From Actinobacteria bacterium UBA5182 (lineage in GTDB: Bacteria; Actinomycetota; UBA4738), in NCBI GenBank assembly GCA_002413185.1, contig DHWM01000104.1, positions 1-5,609 on the forward strand: DNA of 5,609 nucleotides. The letters are read 5' to 3'. The notes beneath the pieces were generated by a model, which was given only the letters and a program-made list of their open reading frames with translations, was not told the origin of the DNA and searched no databases. Numbering within the stretch: position 1 is the first letter of the stretch; each line of letters begins with the position of its first letter. A program made the position numbers and the translations under genes. Shown here one piece after another: positions 5,005 to 5,609 of the stretch.

Positions 5005-5609
5005 TCAGGCCCGCGCTCCGACCGGCTCCCGGCTCCGACGCCGCACACCCAGGAGCTCATGCAGGAACATCCCCGTGTACGAGGTGGGGTGCTCCGCGAC
5101 GTCCTCCGGGGAGCCCGCCGCGACGATCCTCCCGCCCCCGTCGCCGCCTTCGGGTCCCAGGTCGATCACCCAGTCGGCCGTCTTGATCACGTCGAGGTTG
5201 TGCTCGATCACCAACACGGTGTTCCCCGCTGCCACCAGGCGCTCCAGCACGCCGAGAAGCTTTCGAATGTCCTCGAAGTGCAATCCGGTGGTGGGCTCGT
5301 CGAGGATGTAGAAGGTGCGTCCCGTGGCCCGCTTCGACAGCTCGCTGGCAAGCTTGACCCGCTGGGCCTCGCCGCCGGAAAGGGTCGGAGCGGGCTGCCC
5401 CAAGCGCACGTAACCCAGTCCCACGTCCGTGATCGTCTGGAGGTGCCGCGCGATCACTGGGATGTTCTGGAAGAACTCCAGGGCCTCCGACACGCTCATC
5501 GCCAGCACGTCGGCGATGGAGCGCCCCTTGTACTTCACCTCCAGCGTTTCGCGGTTGTATCGCTTGCCTTTGCACACCTCGCACGTCACGTACACGTCGG
5601 GCAGGAAGT
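5005..5609 (-). CDS. uvrA: UvrABC system protein A (excinuclease ABC subunit A), C-terminal part
   Basis: UvrA is the cytoplasmic ATPase that scans DNA for helix-distorting lesions with UvrB and loads UvrB at the damage in nucleotide excision repair. The reading frame is open through the right edge, so only the last 200 residues are present, ending in TGA at 5007-5005. Visible in this fragment (own numbering) are a CEVCKGKRYNRETL segment at 9-22, whose two cysteines form half of the C-terminal zinc finger, then the ABC signature LSGGEAQR at about 76-83. The Walker B sequence ILDEPTTGLH follows at about 101-110, and the H-loop VIEHN at about 133-137. These belong to the second nucleotide-binding domain and all key residues are intact. 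The tail after HELLG is short and Arg-rich, as is common in UvrA. The next gene starts 46 bases downstream and has its own -10-like element. The family assignment is essentially certain; the N-terminal two thirds lie outside the window. Confidence 0.98.
   Translation of the reverse strand, partial: FLPDVYVTCEVCKGKRYNRETLEVKYKGRSIADVLAMSVSEALEFFQNIPVIARHLQTITDVGLGYVRLGQPAPTLSGGEAQRVKLASELSKRATGRTFYILDEPTTGLHFEDIRKLLGVLERLVAAGNTVLVIEHNLDVIKTADWVIDLGPEGGDGGGRIVAAGSPEDVAEHPTSYTGMFLHELLGVRRRSREPVGARA

Noticed and set aside
4959..5060. N-terminal extension of the lipoprotein into uvrA
   Set aside because: The frame is open back to 5060, but this would bury the signal peptide behind 34 unrelated residues and overlap both uvrA and the -10 element.
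3879..5186. A 435-codon open frame on the plus strand
   Set aside because: It is antisense to the lipoprotein gene and the end of uvrA, with low-complexity Gly/Arg/Pro-rich translation and no ribosome binding site or motif.

Overview
The window is GC-rich bacterial chromosome, and every gene I can support lies on the minus strand. Reading in the direction of transcription (high to low coordinates), the order is uvrA (3' part only), an unrecognised lipoprotein with a beta-propeller and a cupredoxin domain, uvrC, rapZ, and gap (5' part only). The very high GC content, the GTG starts, the Arg-for-Lys change in the RapZ P-loop (GLSGAGRS), and the general look of UvrA and RapZ point to an Actinomycetota genome. 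The closest lineage cannot be fixed from this window. No tRNA, rRNA, CRISPR array, insertion sequence or integrase is visible.

Region by region: 5609-5005 holds the last 200 residues of UvrA, the damage-recognition ATPase of nucleotide excision repair. The next 46 bases carry a good -10 hexamer (TACAAT) just before a GTG start. From 4958 to 3303 there is a 551-residue predicted lipoprotein with seven blade-like repeats and a C-terminal copper-binding-type cupredoxin domain. A short gap to 3254 carries another -10-like hexamer (TAGAAT). UvrC, the dual-incision nuclease of the same repair pathway, runs from about 3253 to 1349. RapZ (1347-442) begins one base after the uvrC stop, so the two are almost certainly co-transcribed and translationally coupled. 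After 92 bases, gap (glyceraldehyde-3-phosphate dehydrogenase) begins at 349 with a strong Shine-Dalgarno sequence and runs off the left edge.

Together this is the conserved uvr-rapZ-gap neighbourhood of Actinomycetota with two departures. A secreted propeller-cupredoxin gene, unrelated to repair or glycolysis, sits between uvrA and uvrC. The yvcK and whiA genes usually found between rapZ and the glycolytic genes are absent from that position. The lipoprotein and uvrC appear to have near-leaderless starts with no ribosome binding site, whereas rapZ and gap have clear ones. The propeller-cupredoxin protein is the least described item here. The rest is ordinary housekeeping sequence, and I see no convincing evidence of a novel defence or mobile system.
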